A stretch of DNA of 64,000 nt from Tragulus kanchil (taxonomy: Eukaryota > Chordata > Mammalia > Artiodactyla > Tragulidae), in contig JAIOJX010000006.1 of assembly GCA_022376925.1 (NCBI GenBank), positions 63,697,394 through 63,761,393 on the forward strand, written 5' to 3'. Shown here piece by piece: positions 24,528 through 38,498 of the stretch. How positions within the stretch are numbered: position 1 is the first letter of the stretch; each line of letters opens with the position of its first letter. Position numbers and translations under genes: made by a program. The notes beneath the pieces are model-generated. The model was not told the DNA's origin and ran no database searches. It was given only the letters and a program-made list of their open reading frames with translations.

Positions 24528-26715
24528 TTGTTAGTTGCCATGAGCCTACGCGTCCATAAGGTGGCACTCTGAACACAATTATTAGTCTCTGCTTCAGTAT
24601 AAGGAGGTCACAAAACTTTCTCTGGGGAAAGGAATGCCTATAAGGAATTGAACACCCAAGAAATTGTGAGATGACTAGGGGTAAGAGAGGAAATTTTTAT
24701 ATAAACTCATGAAGTCTTTTCTATCATTTCTTAAGCTGTGCCATAGAAAGTTAGTCTGTGATTACGCACAGCAAAGCTAACTTGGGACTTGAAGTAGTAT
24801 TCTTTCAATAATACTCTTTGGGCAGTCTCCAAACTCCTCAGCACAACACGCTGACCATCCACTTACTCTTGAACAATTCTCCTCTCCTCCCCTTCTCTCC
24901 TCCAAAGTAGAGGAACTAGAGACTACCTTAGCACTCTATCAATAGAGCTACTTGATTTCAGCATAACGCCTTGTAACACAGTCCAAACGACAGAAAAAGA
25001 CAAAATACAGTGTAGTGCTTATGTGCATAAGTTTTGGAGTTGTAAAGAACTGGACTCAGTTCCTGATTAGTCATGAAACGTAGAGCATTACTATTACCTC
25101 TGAAGGTTGCTGTGAGGGTTAGAGGGTATACCACATTGAAACATGCCTGGAGCAGGGTCCAGCATTCAGCGTGTGTTCACAGAACCTTCGCTGTCATTTT
25201 GGATTCTGTATTGGTCTCTAGACCCTCTGGATCAGGACTTCTGTCCACATGCTCTTCCTTTCTGGTCCTGTCCCTTCTCCACTCTGGTTTTCTCCAGCCC
25301 AGTACACACAGACTGCTATATGGGGATGGATACTTTTATAATACGAGAGAATTTGGGTTACTAACTATTGGGAGTGGCATATTCTGAAAACACTAAATGG
25401 TCCCTTTAAGAGGCCTTCCATTTTTCTCCCTGGACACTCTGGCTCCCTTCTCTTGGCCCCCATCCATGAAGTTAGAGATCGTGTTCTTCCTCTCTCTTTT
25501 GCTGAGGTTCCCATACTTCCTTTCTGTGAAACATGGTCCCTTCCTTTTGGGCCCCCAGCATACACTATTGACTTCATCTCTGACACTGCACCACCTGCAT
25601 CAGAATGGCCTGGGACATTTGTTAGTTGCCATGAGCCTACGCGTCCATAAGGTGGCACTCTGAACACAATTATTAGTCTCTGCTTCAGTATAAGGAGGTC
25701 ACAAAACTTTCTCTGGGGAAAGGAATGCCTATAAGGAATTGAACACCCAAGAAATTGTGAGATGACTAGGGGTAAGAGAGGAAATTTTTATATAAACTCA
25801 TGAAGTCTTTTCTATCATTTCTTAAGCTGTGCCATAGAAAGTTAGTCTGTGATTACGCACAGCAAAGCTAACTTGGGACTTGAAGTAGTATTCTTTCAAT
25901 AATACTCTTTGGGCAGTCTCCAAACTCCTCAGCACAACACGCTGACCATCCACTTACTCTTGAACAATTCTCCTCTCCTCCCCTTCTCTCCTCCAAAGTA
26001 GAGGAACTAGAGACTACCTTAGCACTCTATCAATAGAGCTACTTGATTTCAGCATAACGCCTTGTAACACAGTCCAAACGACAGAAAAAGACAAAATACA
26101 GTGTAGTGCTTATGTGCATAAGTTTTGGAGTTGTAAAGAACTGGACTCAGTTCCTGATTAGTCATGAAACGTAGAGCATTACTATTACCTCTGAAGGTTG
26201 CTGTGAGGGTTAGAGGGTATACCACATTGAAACATGCCTGGAGCAGGGTCCAGCATTCAGCGTGTGTTCACAGAACCTTCGCTGTCATTTTGGATTCTGT
26301 ATTGGTCTCTAGACCCTCTGGATCAGGACTTCTGTCCACATGCTCTTCCTTTCTGGTCCTGTCCCTTCTCCACTCTGGTTTTCTCCAGCCCAGTACACAC
26401 AGACTGCTATATGGGGATGGATACTTTTATAATACGAGAGAATTTGGGTTACTAACTATTGGGAGTGGCATATTCTGAAAACGCTAAATGGTCCCTTTAA
26501 GAGGCCTTCCATTTTTCTCCCTGGACACTCTGGCTCCCTTCTCTTGGCCCCCATCCATGAAGTTAGAGATCGTGTTCTTCCTCTCTCTTTTGCTGAGGTT
26601 CCCATACTTCCTTTCTGTGAAACATGGTCCCTTCCTTTTGGGCCCCCAGCATACACTATTGACTTCATCTCTGACACTGCACCACCTGCATCAGAATGGC
26701 CTGGGACATTTGTTA
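24528..26715 (+). repeat. Tandem duplication, period 1091 (24528-25618 / 25619-26715)
   Basis: Intron 2 sequence. Its head overlaps the tail of the preceding duplication, so about 75 bases (23437-23511) occur a third time. I noticed one A/G difference near 25402. Confidence 0.95.
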
Positions 26716-26803
26716 AAATGCAGATTTCTCCATCACACCTGTGCATTTAGCAAGCTTCCTAAGTATTTATCACAGGGCCTAAGTTTTGAGAATCACTGAG
26801 CAG
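26680..26803 (+). mobile_element. MER5A-like hAT transposon fragment
   Basis: It reads like sense MER5A: CATCAGAATGGCCTGGGACA, then a TTAAAATGCAGATT stretch, ending TTGAGAATCACTG. Its left part also occurs at 25589-25620 by duplication. Confidence 0.6.
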
Positions 26804-27688
26804 ACCCTCAAAAACCCCAGCTTTTATTAATTAGTTCATCAATTTAGCAAGTGTTTCCTAAGCACCTTCTAGGTGTAAGGGCCATGACTATGACCTGGAG
26901 AAAGTGAGCTAGGATTCTGCTTTCAAGGTTGGCATTTACAGAATTAACTTCTAACTCTGCACCCATTATTCCACCTGAGCCCAGGATCCCAGGGGGCAGG
27001 TCTTTCTCCCATCCTTCCCTTATGTGTGACCCAAACCCCCAGCCCCTGGGTCCCAGCAAGTCCTAGAAAAATACTAACCATCTCCACCCACTGCTTGTCC
27101 AAGTGCTCTGTACTTTCCTGCTTTCCAGTGTCATTGTCAGGTCAGGACTTCATGAAAGACTTACATCCTTGTGACAAGCTAGCACTTCCTCTTTAAGAAG
27201 TACGTTATTTTAATAGAAAACATTTCCCCCATGGCCCTGGGGAAATCCTGATGGTCTTTGAATAAGAATTTGCAAAACCTCAAAATGCTTTGTCTTTATT
27301 TTTTTACAATTGAAAAATTTTGGTCCCTTTAGGGGGAACAGATTCCTTCTCAACTAAAGCCACTTTAGGGAAAATGGGCTTCTAGCTACTCATAATGTTG
27401 TATAGGCATTAGTCTTTCAAATTAGTGATGTATAGTAACAAAAGTCAAACTATTTCAGCACCAGATATGTCAACTCTTTTATTTCATCCCTTCATTTTCC
27501 TTATTTGTTTAATATGTCTCAGTAATGCAGCAAATATGAAAGCAAAATAAGAATTATTAATTTGGAGGAAAAAACTGTTGTAATTTATGTTCCTTATTTT
27601 TATTTTTAATATGAACTTGATATAATTCTTGCTTTCTTCACTTAGGAGCACTTACTAAAAGGAAAACATGTTCCTTCTGCATTCACAG

Positions 27689-27837
27689 AATATCCAAATA
27701 CACACCTTCCATGACCCCTGCCGAAGTGGATAAAGCAATGGCAATGGCCCTGCAGGCCTGGAGTAGTGCCGTCCCGCTGAACTTTGTCAGAGTAAATGCA
27801 GGAGAAGCAGATATTATGATATCTTTTGAAACTGGAG
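27689..27837 (+). CDS. MMP20: MMP20 exon 3: N-terminal catalytic domain
   Basis: This exon is 149 bp. Its first base completes Arg125, and the exon then reads [35 protein letters not shown] and on to [14 protein letters not shown], ending with the first base of Asp175. The tryptophan-containing helix and the ADIMISF strand are typical of MMP catalytic domains, and the ADI segment contributes calcium-binding residues. The acceptor is attcacag (ag at 27687-27688) and the donor is gt at 27838-27839. This exon is present only once, because no duplication junction falls near it. Confidence 0.95.
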
Positions 27838-27912
27838 GTACTGTGGTGCTTCCTTGATTTTGTCTAATAATCCAGAGGAGAAATATTTCAGTACTTTTCC
27901 TTCTACAGTCTC

Positions 27913-28060
27913 TCTCTTTTTTTTAATCATTTATTTATTTGGCTTCACTTGGTCTTAGTTGTGGCATGTGGGATCTAGTTCCCTGACCAGAGATTGAACC
28001 CAGGCCCCCTGCATTGGGGAACATAGAGTCTTAACCACTGGACCACCAGGGAAGTCCCTC
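27913..28060 (-). mobile_element. tRNA-derived (CHR-like) SINE, antisense, shorter subtype
   Basis: On the plus strand it ends CACTGGACCACCAGGGAAGT and shows a T-rich tail at its left. The body differs from the 260 bp CHR-type copies, so this is probably a different subfamily. Confidence 0.7.
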
Positions 28061-28242
28061 CTTCTACAATGTTTAATCCATGTGGCCAGCATGCCCCTCC
28101 TTCTCACAATTGTGAAGGGCAAAGTTATGATCTTTACCTAGCAGAAAATAGAACCAGAGAAGATCTCCACATTTCTTGCCATCATTAGACTGAGATGTAG
28201 AATGGAATCAGCATTACCAGTTTTCATTGTGGCTTGCCCCAT

Positions 28243-30449
28243 CAGGGACAAGTTCTGCCAGATTTACCTTTCCCATTGGCTAGGAGGCCATCTGACCTCG
28301 TTGCATTCCTATGATGATGTCCATCACCATATCCCCCCTTCCATATTAACCAAGGGTCTCCCCTACTCCGAATCCACACTGAGGATTAATTCCACTGTGG
28401 TGCTGACAGCTTCCCTGTGCAGCTCTAGTTAGGAGAGTGGCTGGCATTGCTGTCTTCTCCACACTTGCAGATCACCTTTTGGAGTTTTCAGGTCCAACCT
28501 GCGCACGTTTCCATTCCCCTAACTCTCCCCTGTTTCAGAGAAGCAGATCTAGTAGTAGATGAAGGAAGGGTCATATGATTTCTTTCCCTCCTCAGCTTCC
28601 TCAGGTGAGTTATCACTGCCTGTTTCCCTCCACAGATAACATTTCTAAGCATCTTCTTTTAAGTCTTTATTTTAATTTTAATCTGATATCACTGTGGAAA
28701 GACCTGCTTAAAAGCTGGGAGAGAGGAGATCAACTAAGTCCTGAGTTTGAACCCTTAAGAGGTATCTCTGGGTGAGACCTGGCCCATAGTGGGTCCTGTC
28801 CCTCCCGGAGAGTCAAGGCCACCCCCAGGGAAATGATAGGGCAGTGTGGCTCGGGCCAGCTTTGGGGGTGACAGAATTAACTTCTGGCTCTCTCCTGATC
28901 TTTCAAACTTGTGCTCTGTTCCCTTAAACAGTTGACTGGTCACTGGCTGCCATTTAACCAGGCCCTCAGGGCATGTACTCTGATTCAACAACACTGCACT
29001 GAAACTTGGGTAATGGCACACCAGAACTTTGTTTTGCAGGCTTTGAGTAAAACAAGATATCCTCACTGAAATCATGAAAATCTGTAAAATGAAGTTTTAT
29101 AATATCCCTCATTTTATTCTTCTTCCTTTTCTATTATTTTCTAATGAATATTTAACTAAACATTTTGGTTTAACTAAATGAATGTAAAACAAAAGTATTG
29201 TCAAGCTTTGAAAGTTGTAATTTTGTAAATACTTCTTTTGCTTTCAGGAGTTTTATGCATGAAAGTATATCAAAATTATAGAGAAATTTTCTTTTTTCTG
29301 TTTTTTTTTGACACATCCTATTGTGCTGTACAAACAGTATGTTATGCCATGATTTACAGGGACAAGTTCTGCCAGATTTACCTTTCCCATTGGCTAGGAG
29401 GCCATCTGACCTCGTTGCATTCCTATGATGATGTCCATCACCATATCCCCCCTTCCATATTAACCAAGGGTCTCCCCTACTCCGAATCCACACTGAGGAT
29501 TAATTCCACTGTGGTGCTGACAGCTTCCCTGTGCAGCTCTAGTTAGGAGAGTGGCTGGCATTGCTGTCTTCTCCACACTTGCAGATCACCTTTTGGAGTT
29601 TTCAGGTCCAACCTGCACGTTTCCATTCCCCTAACTCTCCCCTGTTTCAGAGAAGCAGATCTAGTAGTAGATGAAGGAAGGGTCATATGATTTCTTTCCC
29701 TCCTCAGCTTCCTCAGGTGAGTTATCACTGCCTGTTTCCCTCCACAGATAACATTTCTAAGCATCTTCTTTTAAGTCTTTATTTTAATTTTAATCTGATA
29801 TCACTGTGGAAAGACCTGCTTAAAAGCTGGGAGAGAGGAGATCAACTAAGTCCTGAGTTTGAACCCTTAAGAGGTATCTCTGGGTGAGACCTGGCCCATA
29901 GTGGGTCCTGTCCCTCCCGGAGAGTCAAGGCCACCCCCAGGGAAATGATAGGGCAGTGTGGCTCGGGCCAGCTTTGGGGGTGACAGAATTAACTTCTGGC
30001 TCTCTCCTGATCTTTCAAACTTGTGCTCTGTTCCCTTAAACAGTTGACTGGTCACTGGCTGCCATTTAACCAGGCCCTCAGGGCATGTACTCTGATTCAA
30101 CAACACTGCACTGAAACTTGGGTAATGGCACACCAGAACTTTGTTTTGCAGGCTTTGAGTAAAACAAGATATCCTCACTGAAATCATGAAAATCTGTAAA
30201 ATGAAGTTTTATAATATCCCTCATTTTATTCTTCTTCCTTTTCTATTATTTTCTAATGAATATTTAACTAAACATTTTGGTTTAACTAAATGAATGTAAA
30301 ACAAAAGTATTGTCAAGCTTTGAAAGTTGTAATTTTGTAAATACTTCTTTTGCTTTCAGGAGTTTTATGCATGAAAGTATATCAAAATTATAGAGAAATT
30401 TTCTTTTTTCTGTTTTTTTTTGACACATCCTATTGTGCTGTACAAACAG
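28243..30449 (+). repeat. Tandem duplication, period 1112-1114 (28243-29337 / 29357-30449)
   Basis: Intron 3 sequence. There is one 2-base indel between copies. The 19 junction bases resemble a degraded version of the sequence preceding 28243. Confidence 0.95.
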
Positions 30450-30514
30450 AAAACACATACTTATTCAATTTACTATGATTGTCTTAGCCAAATCATATTT
30501 TTGTTTGTTTTTTT

Positions 30515-30850
30515 AGCAGTTTTTTATTAACATATATTTGATTTACAATATTGTGTTAATTTGAAGCAAAGTAATTCAGTTGTATAATTCCTATATATAT
30601 ATATGTGTGTGTGTGTATATATATGCATATATATATATATATATATATATGTGCGTGTGTTCTATTTCAAGATTCTTTTCCCTTATAGGTTATTATACTA
30701 TACTATACTAAAAATATATTTAGCTTAGTTCCCTGTGCTATATCGTAGATCCTTGTTGGTTATCTATTTTATACATAGTAATGTGTATATGTTAATCCCA
30801 GACTCCTTACTTGTCCCTCCCTCACCACCATCCCCCAAATAATATGATGC
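30515..30850 (-). mobile_element. L1 3' UTR fragment, antisense, with AT/GT microsatellite
   Basis: It matches the usual antisense L1 3' end in ruminants: GATTTACAATATTGTGTTAA, then a microsatellite (30592-30655), then GATTCTTTTCCCTTATAGGT and TTCCCTGTGCTATA. The duplicate is at about 31637-31972, with a 2-base longer microsatellite. Confidence 0.75.
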
Positions 30851-31636
30851 AAATATTCTGCCAACATGTTCACAGTCCAGTTCATGGACAAGGTTGTGGT
30901 TGAATAACCATCTGCTCTTTTCCTTTTTGTAATCTGTAGCATGGTCATAGTCTACATAGGCCTTGTGCCTATGAAGAGACATGACAACAAATACAATAAC
31001 GAAGGAATTTTTTTAATTTTAATGTTTATAATATTTAAAATACAAAATACTGCTTTTATTTTTTAATAGATCACTCAATTGGTATTTGAGATTCCTCTTA
31101 TAAAAATGAATATTGAAAAGTAAATCTATTTTTAGGGAAGGTGTCCATGCTATTTCAGAAGTTGTTCATTCCTATGATGTTATGTACCTCTCAAAATTTA
31201 CTAGAAAAACCAAATCCTGTTGGCACTTCTCCCACTTATCTAGATGCTACACCAGAACTTTGTTTTGAAAGGCTTTGAGTAAAACAAGATATCCTCACTG
31301 AAATCATGAAAATCTGTAAAATGAAGTTTTATAATATCCCTCATTTTATTCTTCTTCCTTTTCTATTATTTTCTAATGAATATTTAACTAAACATTTTGG
31401 TTTAACTAAATGAATGTAAAACAAAAGTATTGTCAAGCTTTGAAAGTTGTAATTTTGTAAATACTTCTTTTGCTTTCAGGAGTTTTATGCATGAAAGTAT
31501 ATCAAAATTATAGAGAAATTTTCTTTTTTCTGTTTTTTTTTGACACATCCTATTGTGCTGTACAAACAGAAAACACATACTTATTCAATTTACTATGATT
31601 GTCTTAGCCAAATCATATTTTTGTTTGTTTTTTTAG

Positions 31637-31972
31637 CAGTTTTTTATTAACATATATTTGATTTACAATATTGTGTTAATTTGAAGCAAAGTAATTCAGT
31701 TGTATAATTCCTATATATATATATGTGTGTGTGTGTATATATATGCATATATATATATATATATATATATATGTGCGTGTGTTCTATTTCAAGATTCTTT
31801 TCCCTTATAGGTTATTATACTATACTATACTAAAAATATATTTAGCTTAGTTCCCTGTGCTATATCGTAGATCCTTGTTGGTTATCTATTTTATACATAG
31901 TAATGTGTATATGTTAATCCCAGACTCCTTACTTGTCCCTCCCTCACCACCATCCCCCAAATAATATGATGC
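31637..31972 (-). mobile_element. L1 3' UTR fragment, duplicate copy
   Basis: The second copy of the fragment at 30515 inside the 1120 bp duplication. Confidence 0.75.
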
Positions 31973-32369
31973 AAATATTCTGCCAACATGTTCACAGTCC
32001 AGTTCATGGACAAGGTTGTGGTTGAATAACCATCTGCTCTTTTCCTTTTTGTAATCTGTAGCATGGTCATAGTCTACATAGGCCTTGTGCCTATGAAGAG
32101 ACATGACAACAAATACAATAACGAAGGAATTTTTTTTTTAATTTTAATGTTTATAATATTTAAAATACAAAATACTGCTTTTATTTTTTAATAGATCACT
32201 CAATTGGTATTTGAGATTCCTCTTATAAAAATGAATATTGAAAAGTAAATCTATTTTTAGGGAAGGTGTCCATGCTATTTCAGAAGTTGTTCATTCCTAT
32301 GATGTTATGTACCTCTCAAAATTTACTAGAAAGACCAAATCCTGTTGGCACTTCTCCCCACTTATCTAG

Positions 32370-32495
32370 ATCACGGGGATTCCTATCCATTCGATGGGCC
32401 TCGAGGGACTCTAGCCCATGCATTTGCACCTGGAGAAGGCCTGGGAGGAGATACACATTTCGACAATGCTGAGAAGTGGACTATGGGAACGAATG
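32370..32495 (+). CDS. MMP20: MMP20 exon 4: structural zinc and calcium loop
   Basis: This exon is 126 bp, entering and leaving in phase 1. It completes Asp175 and encodes [20 protein letters not shown], then [21 protein letters not shown] and the first base of Gly217. It carries the structural-zinc ligands expected of MMPs (His176, Asp178 and later histidines) and the calcium-binding loop. The acceptor is cttatctag (ag at 32368-32369) and the donor is gt at 32496-32497. A second copy of the acceptor with only one exon base stands at 31242-31244, exactly where a duplication copy ends. The exon body occurs once. Confidence 0.95.
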
Positions 32496-33462
<967 letters not shown>

Positions 33463-33796
33463 TGACCACAAACCCTGAAGGTGACAGGCACTTGGTCTCA
33501 CAGCAAAGTGTACTCCGCCAGGCATTAACCTGCATAGGTGAAGATTAAGCTAGAAACCACAGCCCTCTTATGAAGAGTTTATTTACCATATATGAGTACT
33601 GCTTTCTCTTGTAAGATGTATATTTAAATTTTATATCTTTCCTCCAGTGCGTATTAGTCCCTCAACGGCCATAGAAAGTACTATCATTTATGTGTATTTT
33701 GAGTGCTCATCAGGAGTTAAACACTGGGAGAGGAAGGGTATTTTTAAAGTTCCTATATATGGTGCTTATCCATTTGCAGATAAGTGACCTTATCTT

Positions 33797-33896
33797 GGGG
33801 TTTTCCTGGTGGCTCAGATGGTAAAGAATCTACCTGCAATGTGGGAGATCCGGGTTCCATCCCTGGGTTGGGAAGATCCCCTGGAGAAGGGAGTGG
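33797..33896 (+). mobile_element. Bov-tA-type SINE, 3' truncated
   Basis: The first ~100 bases of a Bov-tA element (GGTTTTCCTGGTGGCTCAGA and onward), stopping after GATCCCCTGGAGAAGGGAGT. The duplicate is at 34864-34963. Confidence 0.88.
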
Positions 33897-34304
33897 ACTT
33901 TGTCTTCCTAAAAATAGTAATAATGATGGTAATAACTGTACCATTTAGTCATATAGCCAATCTACAGTTTGCAAATCATGTTCATATGAGTCATCTCATA
34001 CTGTAAAATGTTTCCCTCATTTTATAGTTGAGAAAGCTGAGGCTCAGAAACGGTAACTATCCCAAAATATTCAAAATTATCTGAAAAGTTAACATTCTTT
34101 TAAAGGTAATAAATGGATTTACATTTCCATCTTCCCCCACCCCAAACACCTCCTAGCCAAGGGGGGAAGAGCTAGACTAAAGTCAGCAAACCTAAGTACC
34201 TGAACAACTTTCCAACCTTAAAATAACCCAGTTCTGAAAAGAAAATGAATAAATTATGACTTGGGCATAAATTCTCCTGTGAAGACAGGAAATAGTGAAA
34301 ATAA

Positions 34305-34529
<225 letters not shown>

Positions 34530-34863
34530 TGACCACAAACCCTGAAGGTGACAGGCACTTGGTCTCACAGCAAAGTGTACTCCGCCAGGCATTAACCTGC
34601 ATAGGTGAAGATTAAGCTAGAAACCACAGCCCTCTTATGAAGAGTTTATTTACCATATATGAGTACTGCTTTCTCTTGTAAGATGTATATTTAAATTTTA
34701 TATCTTTCCTCCAGTGCGTATTAGTCCCTCAACGGCCATAGAAAGTACTATCATTTATGTGTATTTTGAGTGCTCATCAGGAGTTAAACACTGGGAGAGG
34801 AAGGGTATTTTTAAAGTTCCTATATATGGTGCTTATCCATTTGCAGATAAGTGACCTTATCTT

Positions 34864-34963
34864 GGGGTTTTCCTGGTGGCTCAGATGGTAAAGAATCTAC
34901 CTGCAATGTGGGAGATCCGGGTTCCATCCCTGGGTTGGGAAGATCCCCTGGAGAAGGGAGTGG
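34864..34963 (+). mobile_element. Bov-tA-type SINE, 3' truncated, duplicate copy
   Basis: The same fragment, 1067 bp downstream. Confidence 0.88.
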
Positions 34964-35699
34964 ACTTTGTCTTCCTAAAAATAGTAATAATGATGGTAAT
35001 AACTGTACCATTTAGTCATATAGCCAATCTACAGTTTGCAAATCATGTTCATATGAGTCATCTCATACTGTAAAATGTTTCCCTCATTTTATAGTTGAGA
35101 AAGCTGAGGCTCAGAAACGGTAACTATCCCAAAATATTCAAAATTATCTGAAAAGTTAACATTCTTTTAAAGGTAATAAAGGATTATTAAGAACTCTACA
35201 TCTCATTTTCCTTAACAGAAAGACAAGTCCATTAATCCATGGGAAGAAATCTTGAAACTTCGTTAGACCTTGACATTTTTCTGACATGTTTGATGATTAA
35301 AAATCTGAAGAATCTAGGAAACTGCCTTTCCCTTAAGCCTCAGAATCTGGTCATCCAGTCTTTACTTATAGGCATTCCTCTTCTGTCTTTCAATCTAGAA
35401 AAGGGTCTGTAGAGCCCAGCTTGCTGTGCTTTCCTGCATCTGACCAGTCCATCTGCTGTTTAGAAATGGGCACACACAGCTACAGTCAGATTTCACCTGG
35501 GGCATATAAAAGACAAATCTCATCCAAAGACATGTTCAGCCAGCTCTATCCCTTCAGAGAGGAGTGTATGCCATGCTCCTCTCTTCAGTTATAGTTGAAA
35601 AAAAAAAAAAGAGAGAGAAAGAAATACTGTGAATCTCTCCATATAACAAGCTTGGCCTGAGGGCTTTAGTGTGAAAAAGTTCTTGTGGCCACCAAGAAG

Positions 35700-35826
35700 C
35701 ACATACTCAGTCACTAAGTCATGTCTGACCTTTGTGACCCTATGGACTGTGGCCTGCCAGGCTCCTCTGCCCATGGAATTTTCCAGACAAGAATACTGGA
35801 GTAGGTAGTCATTTCCTTCTCCTGTG
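35700..35826 (-). mobile_element. Bov-tA-type SINE fragment, antisense
   Basis: The complement of the Bov-tA 3' body: CACTAAGTCATGTCTGACCT, then CCAGGCTCCTCTGCCCATGG, then AAGAATACTGGAGTAGG. Confidence 0.85.
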
Positions 35827-37063
35827 ACCACCAAGAAGAACCCGCTTCAAACCTGTACCTGCCCTTTATAGGTCCTTATATACCAGAAAGTCACCACCAT
35901 TCTGATGGCCACTCTTATTCAGCCAATAGATGAAGTTTATATTTTGACAAGGCCAGTTTTACACAAGTGAACAAAATCAGAAACATGATTTTATATTGCT
36001 GAGAAGCACAAGCCTCACCTACCACTGACCACCATACCACCTGGAGCCTTTGAAGAATGCTTAGAGCATTAGTAAATATTCAAAAAATGGCAGCACATTT
36101 ATGATATGATCAATTTCCAGTTTCTGATCTTTTCCCAAAGCCTCACCCCAGCCTCTGATCTTCACCCCATTGCTGACCCTTCCCCACCCCTATCTTACCC
36201 ACCTCTCCCCCTGCCCTGCGTCTCACTCCTTCCCTGGTCCTCAGTAGGTAGCCATTTATGGTTACCATATGAAGGTTACATGTCAACCTTCTGAGATAAG
36301 TACCAATATTGTGGTCACAAGCCTCAATCAAGCATGGGGATCTGCCAGGAGTAGGGGTTCAGGCAGCCCAAACTTACTCCTCTAGAGTTGGCAGACAGTC
36401 CTCAGGAAACAAAATGAAAACTCAACAGCAGCAGTTTCCCCAGGGGTTGGGTTCTGTGTTCCAAGAGGATTCCCCAGAAGATACCTTTAAATGGCAAGCA
36501 CCTCCTCCTCAGTGCCCCAAGAAATTGCTCAGCCTCTCCTGGATACCTAAGAAAAGGCTTATGCACAGGACAGGACACCCAGTAGCTGTTTAAAAACAGT
36601 AAGAAAGCACACAAGAAAATTATAGTCTTACTGAGAACAGGAGCACTTAATCACCAAAAAAAAAGGGACACCAGAGGAAATTTCAAAATAGATTCCTAAT
36701 TTGAAACATGCATAGCAATCAAAGAAATTTTACATAATAATAAAATAATAGCTATCATTTCTAGAATGTTTATTATGTGTTAAGCACTCTACTAAGTGCT
36801 TCTCAGGCATTATTTAATTCTCACAAAAACCTTCTGAGGCAAGTACCAATACTGCCTTTCTCCATTTTTTTACGAGGAAACAGAGGTTGACTTACTCACC
36901 TATATCACATGAGTCAGCAACTAAGAAGAATTCAAACCCAAGTCCACGTGTCATTCACAACCATGCTTTTTTGAGGCCTTGTCATATAACAGTGAAAATG
37001 GGTCCCTGGAGCAGAAGTGTACATTCCTGGTACCATTTTGATCAAGTCACTTTTGAATCCTAG

Positions 37064-37205
37064 GACCTCGGAAAACACTCCCAGGGAAGCCCGGTGTGCC
37101 CCACGGGCCCCCTCATAATCCATTCATCCCTGACCTCTGTGACTCCAGCTCATCCTTTGATGCCGTGACAATGCTGGGAAAGGAGCTCCTATTCTTCAGG
37201 GACCG
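37064..37205 (+). CDS. MMP20: MMP20 exon 6: hinge and start of hemopexin domain
   Basis: This exon is 142 bp. It completes Gly271 and then encodes the proline-rich hinge ([20 protein letters not shown]) and the start of the hemopexin-like domain ([26 protein letters not shown]). It ends with two bases of an Arg codon. Cys296 is the expected first cysteine of the domain-closing disulfide. The acceptor is cctag (ag at 37062-37063) and the donor is gt at 37206-37207. Total coding length through this exon is 953 bases. The remaining hemopexin exons (7 onward) were not found in the following 26.8 kb. Confidence 0.94.
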
Positions 37206-37872
37206 GTAAGCCTAACATGTGCCACCAACTCTCATCGGACCTTAGCTCCGTATCCAGATGCTTGTTGCTCTAGAAGACCTTGTTGCTGCCATGGGTGACA
37301 ATGGGTAGAAGTGCTGCCTTCTATGGCAGTTAGATGGGAGGCAGGAGTCTTTGGGGAGATATAGAACCACCAAAACCAGTTTGTGGCATACCTACCCATG
37401 CCTTTGCCACTGTGCTAAGTGTTTTCCATATAAGTCCAGTATTTTTTCCAACTCTTTTCACTCTGAAGCAGAGTTAGAATCCCAAATTTACAGATGAAAA
37501 CATCACAAGGTAACAAAGTTGTATTAAACAACTGAGTTATGGCATCAGCCCAGATTTATCTGATGTCCATTTTGTTCACCACTGTTTATCTACTGAGAAC
37601 ACATAGTGTATTCTCAATAAATATTTGCTAATGAGGTTTGGATAGATGGAAAGATGGACTGATAGGTTGTTGCATAGATGGGTGTACAAATAAAAAGGTG
37701 CATAGATAGATGGGTGGATGGTTCTAAAGTTAGTATTCTTTCTAAACCCCTCTTTTTCAAGGCCTCTTGGCTTTTCAACTATCCATTGTCAGAAAGCACA
37801 AAAAGGGAGGGAGTATTGGTGGGTTCTTGTTATACTACAGCTACAGCTATAGCTACTAAAGAATTCCCTGAG

Positions 37873-38200
37873 GGCTTCCCCTGGTGGTCCAGTGGGTAAG
37901 GACACCGTCTTGCAGTGCAAGGGACGCCAGTTTGATCCCTGGCCTGGGAAGATCCCACGTGCCGCGGAGCGGCTGGACCCATGTGTCCAATTACTGAGCC
38001 GGAGCTCTGGCGCGTGTGCGCCCAGAGCCAGTGCTTTGCGACGACAGACGCCACCACGATGGGAGGCCCACAGGAGCCAAAGAACAAAGACAGATGAAAA
38101 CAGATAAATGAAAGACCAATAGAAGTGGCCCGCCCATCCCCCTCCCTCCCCACCCTACCCCCCAAAAAAGATAAATAAATAAAATTTAAAAAAAAAAAAA
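37873..38200 (+). mobile_element. CHR-type SINE inserted in NUMT ND6
   Basis: A full-length element with a C-rich then A-rich tail. It is flanked by a perfect 15 bp target-site duplication AAAGAATTCCCTGAG at 37858-37872 and 38201-38215. Joining the sequence across it restores the ND6-like order. Confidence 0.95.
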
Positions 38201-38498
38201 AAAGAATTCCCTGAGCTTTAAGTTTCTATTATTGCAGTTTTAGGAATGTTTCCTTGGGGCTCATTAATAGAAGTTTCTATAGTTCTGTGAGTTGTAACAG
38301 ACAACGAGATGGTGTTGGTATTTGACTTTAATGGCATAGGAGATTGAGTAATTTATGATACTGGAGATTCTGGGCTTTTAGTGAAGATACTATTGGAGTA
38401 AATGCAGATATAGCTATGATTAGTGGTAGTAGGTGGTTGATCTTTACTTTTTGGTATTTTTATTATTATGGAAATTAAATAGATAGAAGTTTAACATT

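Larger units (their letters stand above)
22429..24605 (+). repeat. Tandem duplication, period 1094 (22429-23511 / 23523-24605)
   Basis: Intron 2 sequence with a Bov-tA fragment. An 11-base junction separates two essentially identical copies. Confidence 0.95.
22080..27688 (+). other. MMP20: MMP20 intron 2 (as assembled)
   Basis: It contains two chained duplications (22429-24605 and 24528-26715), Bov-tA fragments and a MER5-like piece. The remainder is unique with no gene seen. Two periods of false duplication would inflate it by about 2.2 kb. Confidence 0.7.
27838..32369 (+). other. MMP20: MMP20 intron 3 (as assembled)
   Basis: It contains two chained duplications, a CHR-like SINE and an L1 3' fragment (twice). 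No other gene seen. Collapsing the duplications would shorten it by about 2.2 kb. Confidence 0.7.
30131..32369 (+). repeat. Tandem duplication, period 1119-1122 (30131-31244 / 31250-32369)
   Basis: Intron 3 sequence ending at the exon 4 acceptor. The copies differ in AT-microsatellite length and T-run length plus single bases. Confidence 0.95.

Noticed and set aside
25073..25387. A 104-codon plus-strand open frame in intron 2 (two copies)
   Set aside because: No homology recognised. It lies within an intron and its flanks look like ordinary unique intron sequence.
28202..29546. Open frames of 76-106 codons in intron 3
   Set aside because: They overlap on both strands, show no domain, and are duplicated with the intron.
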